Origin: Flavivirga rizhaonensis
Lineage (GTDB): Bacteria; Bacteroidota; Bacteroidia; Flavobacteriales; Flavobacteriaceae
DNA: 64,000 bases
Assembly: GCF_004791695.1 (NCBI RefSeq)
Contig: NZ_SRSO01000008.1
Coordinates: 124,001 to 188,000 of the forward strand
Direction: 5' to 3'
Shown in pieces: positions 63,336-64,000 of this stretch. Under the pieces are notes generated by a model. It was not told where the DNA came from. It saw only the letters and a list, made by a program, of their open reading frames with translations, and ran no database searches. The stretch's first letter is position 1. Each line of letters starts with the position of its first letter. A program made the position numbers and the translations under genes.

Positions 63336-63569
63336 TTGTTTAAACAACGTAAAAATAAAACCTTTAAGTATAAGCCTAGGTTTTCTGAAGAAAATCAAAC
63401 AGATGTAGATTTGGATGATAATTTTGATTCTAAAGATTTTACTTTCAAATGGCAGCGACAAAGAGGCAATAATGTTCGGGTTAAAGGTGCCTTGCCTGTA
63501 AAAACTTTAATTTTAGTTTTGGTATTATTATTGCTTTGTATGTATTTATTAGAGAAAAAATACATGTAA
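63336..63569 (+). CDS. Small membrane protein, paralog of the next gene
   Basis: 77 residues from a TTG at 63336; there is no ATG near the N-terminus. The start pattern RKNKTFKYKPRF and C-terminal helix (PVKTLILVLVLLLLCMYLL) are shared with the following gene. Such proteins in the ribH-mutL region are sometimes labelled riboflavin synthase subunit beta by genome position, which the sequence does not support. Function unknown. The start is doubtful because a -7-like AGATTTTG overlaps the TTG. Confidence 0.65.
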   Translation: MFKQRKNKTFKYKPRFSEENQTDVDLDDNFDSKDFTFKWQRQRGNNVRVKGALPVKTLILVLVLLLLCMYLLEKKYM

Positions 63570-63587
63570 CCTTAAAGCTGAGAAATC

Positions 63588-63875
63588 ATGGGAATTTTAA
63601 AATTACGGAAAAACAAAAAGTTTAGCTACACACCTCGTTATTTTGATGATAAAGGGGAAGGGAATCCCTTTGAAATTAAACATAAGTTTGATGAACATAG
63701 GACGACCGTTGGTAGTAATAAAGGTTTAAAAACAAAATTTAATAATGCTTTAGATGATTTAAAAAATAATCCAAACAGAGAAGTTAACAGGCGTGTTTTA
63801 ATAATTGTTGGTATTCTTGTTTTAATATTTCTTTTTATCATCGATTTCGATTTATCTATATTCTTTTCAAAGTAA
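63588..63875 (+). CDS. Small membrane protein, ribH-mutL type
   Basis: 95 residues. RKNKKFSYTPRYFDDKGEG at the N-terminus, a charged middle, and a C-terminal membrane helix (VLIIVGILVLIFLFIIDF). It is a paralog of the previous gene by N-terminal motif and overall plan. It starts 18 bp after the preceding stop and 3 bp ahead of mutL, so the three are co-transcribed. No function is known. Confidence 0.8.
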   Translation: MGILKLRKNKKFSYTPRYFDDKGEGNPFEIKHKFDEHRTTVGSNKGLKTKFNNALDDLKNNPNREVNRRVLIIVGILVLIFLFIIDFDLSIFFSK

Positions 63876-63878
63876 TAC

Positions 63879-64000
63879 ATGGCAGACATTATTCAGCTTT
63901 TACCCGATCATGTTGCTAACCAAATAGCAGCAGGAGAGGTCGTACAACGTCCAGCATCGGTTGTAAAGGAGTTGCTAGAAAACGCTATTGATGCGGGAGC
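63879..64000 (+). CDS. mutL: DNA mismatch repair protein MutL, N-terminal fragment
   Basis: ATG at 63879; 40 codons run to the window edge. The translation begins [20 protein letters not shown] and continues [21 protein letters not shown], the GHKL ATPase motif I of MutL. The rest is outside the window. Confidence 0.94.
   Translation, partial: MADIIQLLPDHVANQIAAGEVVQRPASVVKELLENAIDAG

Overview
The window is low-GC DNA from a member of the Bacteroidota, almost certainly a Flavobacteriaceae species. The signs are TAnnTTTG-type -7 promoter boxes instead of Shine-Dalgarno-led genes, a GldI gliding lipoprotein, TPR hybrid histidine kinases, carboxypeptidase-regulatory-domain proteins and a flavobacterial gene set (DUF6702, DUF721, DUF1573, DUF192). 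No genus is claimed. Almost all of it is chromosomal housekeeping DNA. I see no prophage, plasmid, CRISPR array, rRNA operon or full-length IS. There is one tRNA (Gly, anticodon TCC).

Layout. 1-5.9 kb: the 5' end of a GxxExxY gene, map, a CoA-transferase, a small HAD protein, gpmI, an ankyrin protein and an M48 protease. 6-13.4 kb: GNAT, tRNA-Gly, pepE, three tandem paralogous exported proteins, DUF6702 and an M1 metallopeptidase; inverted copies of a 160-bp MITE-like element bracket 6.0-10.4 kb. 13.4-16.1 kb: tatA and a hybrid kinase. 16.1-26.1 kb: a kynurenine degradation cluster (kynU, kmo, 2-aminomuconate deaminase, aldehyde dehydrogenase, 3-hydroxyanthranilate dioxygenase, ACMS decarboxylase and accessory genes) with a divergent IclR regulator and a good operator candidate. 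26-35.4 kb: a CDGSH protein, a lipoprotein, a methyltransferase, an ABC exporter operon, msrA, a coiled-coil protein and a Nif3-like protein. 35.6-48.5 kb: lpxK, a second hybrid kinase, gap, lipA, an Nramp-like carrier, an ECF sigma factor, a glycosyltransferase, aqpZ, a sigma/anti-sigma pair, murB and an aminotransferase. 48.6-58.4 kb: an aspartyl protease with PDZ, DUF1573, valS, then the DUF192-lgt-PPIase-gldI-nrnA operon, and ndk. 58.9-64 kb: two tandem csp genes, DUF721, a 2H phosphoesterase, recF, a TPR protein, ribH, two small membrane proteins and the start of mutL.

How genes work together. The kyn cluster would carry kynurenine through 3-hydroxykynurenine, 3-hydroxyanthranilate, ACMS and 2-aminomuconate to 4-oxalocrotonate; tryptophan dioxygenase and kynurenine formamidase are not in the window. 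The lgt-to-nrnA block combines lipoprotein maturation with two lipoprotein prolyl isomerases. The most unusual signal is small repeats rather than a new gene cluster: a MITE pair plus a solo end that supplies a stop codon, a hairpin repeat that seems to have entered the valS reading frame, a frameshifted GIY-YIG gene bracketed by palindromes inside the kyn operon, and a nested inverted-repeat element after the aspartyl protease.
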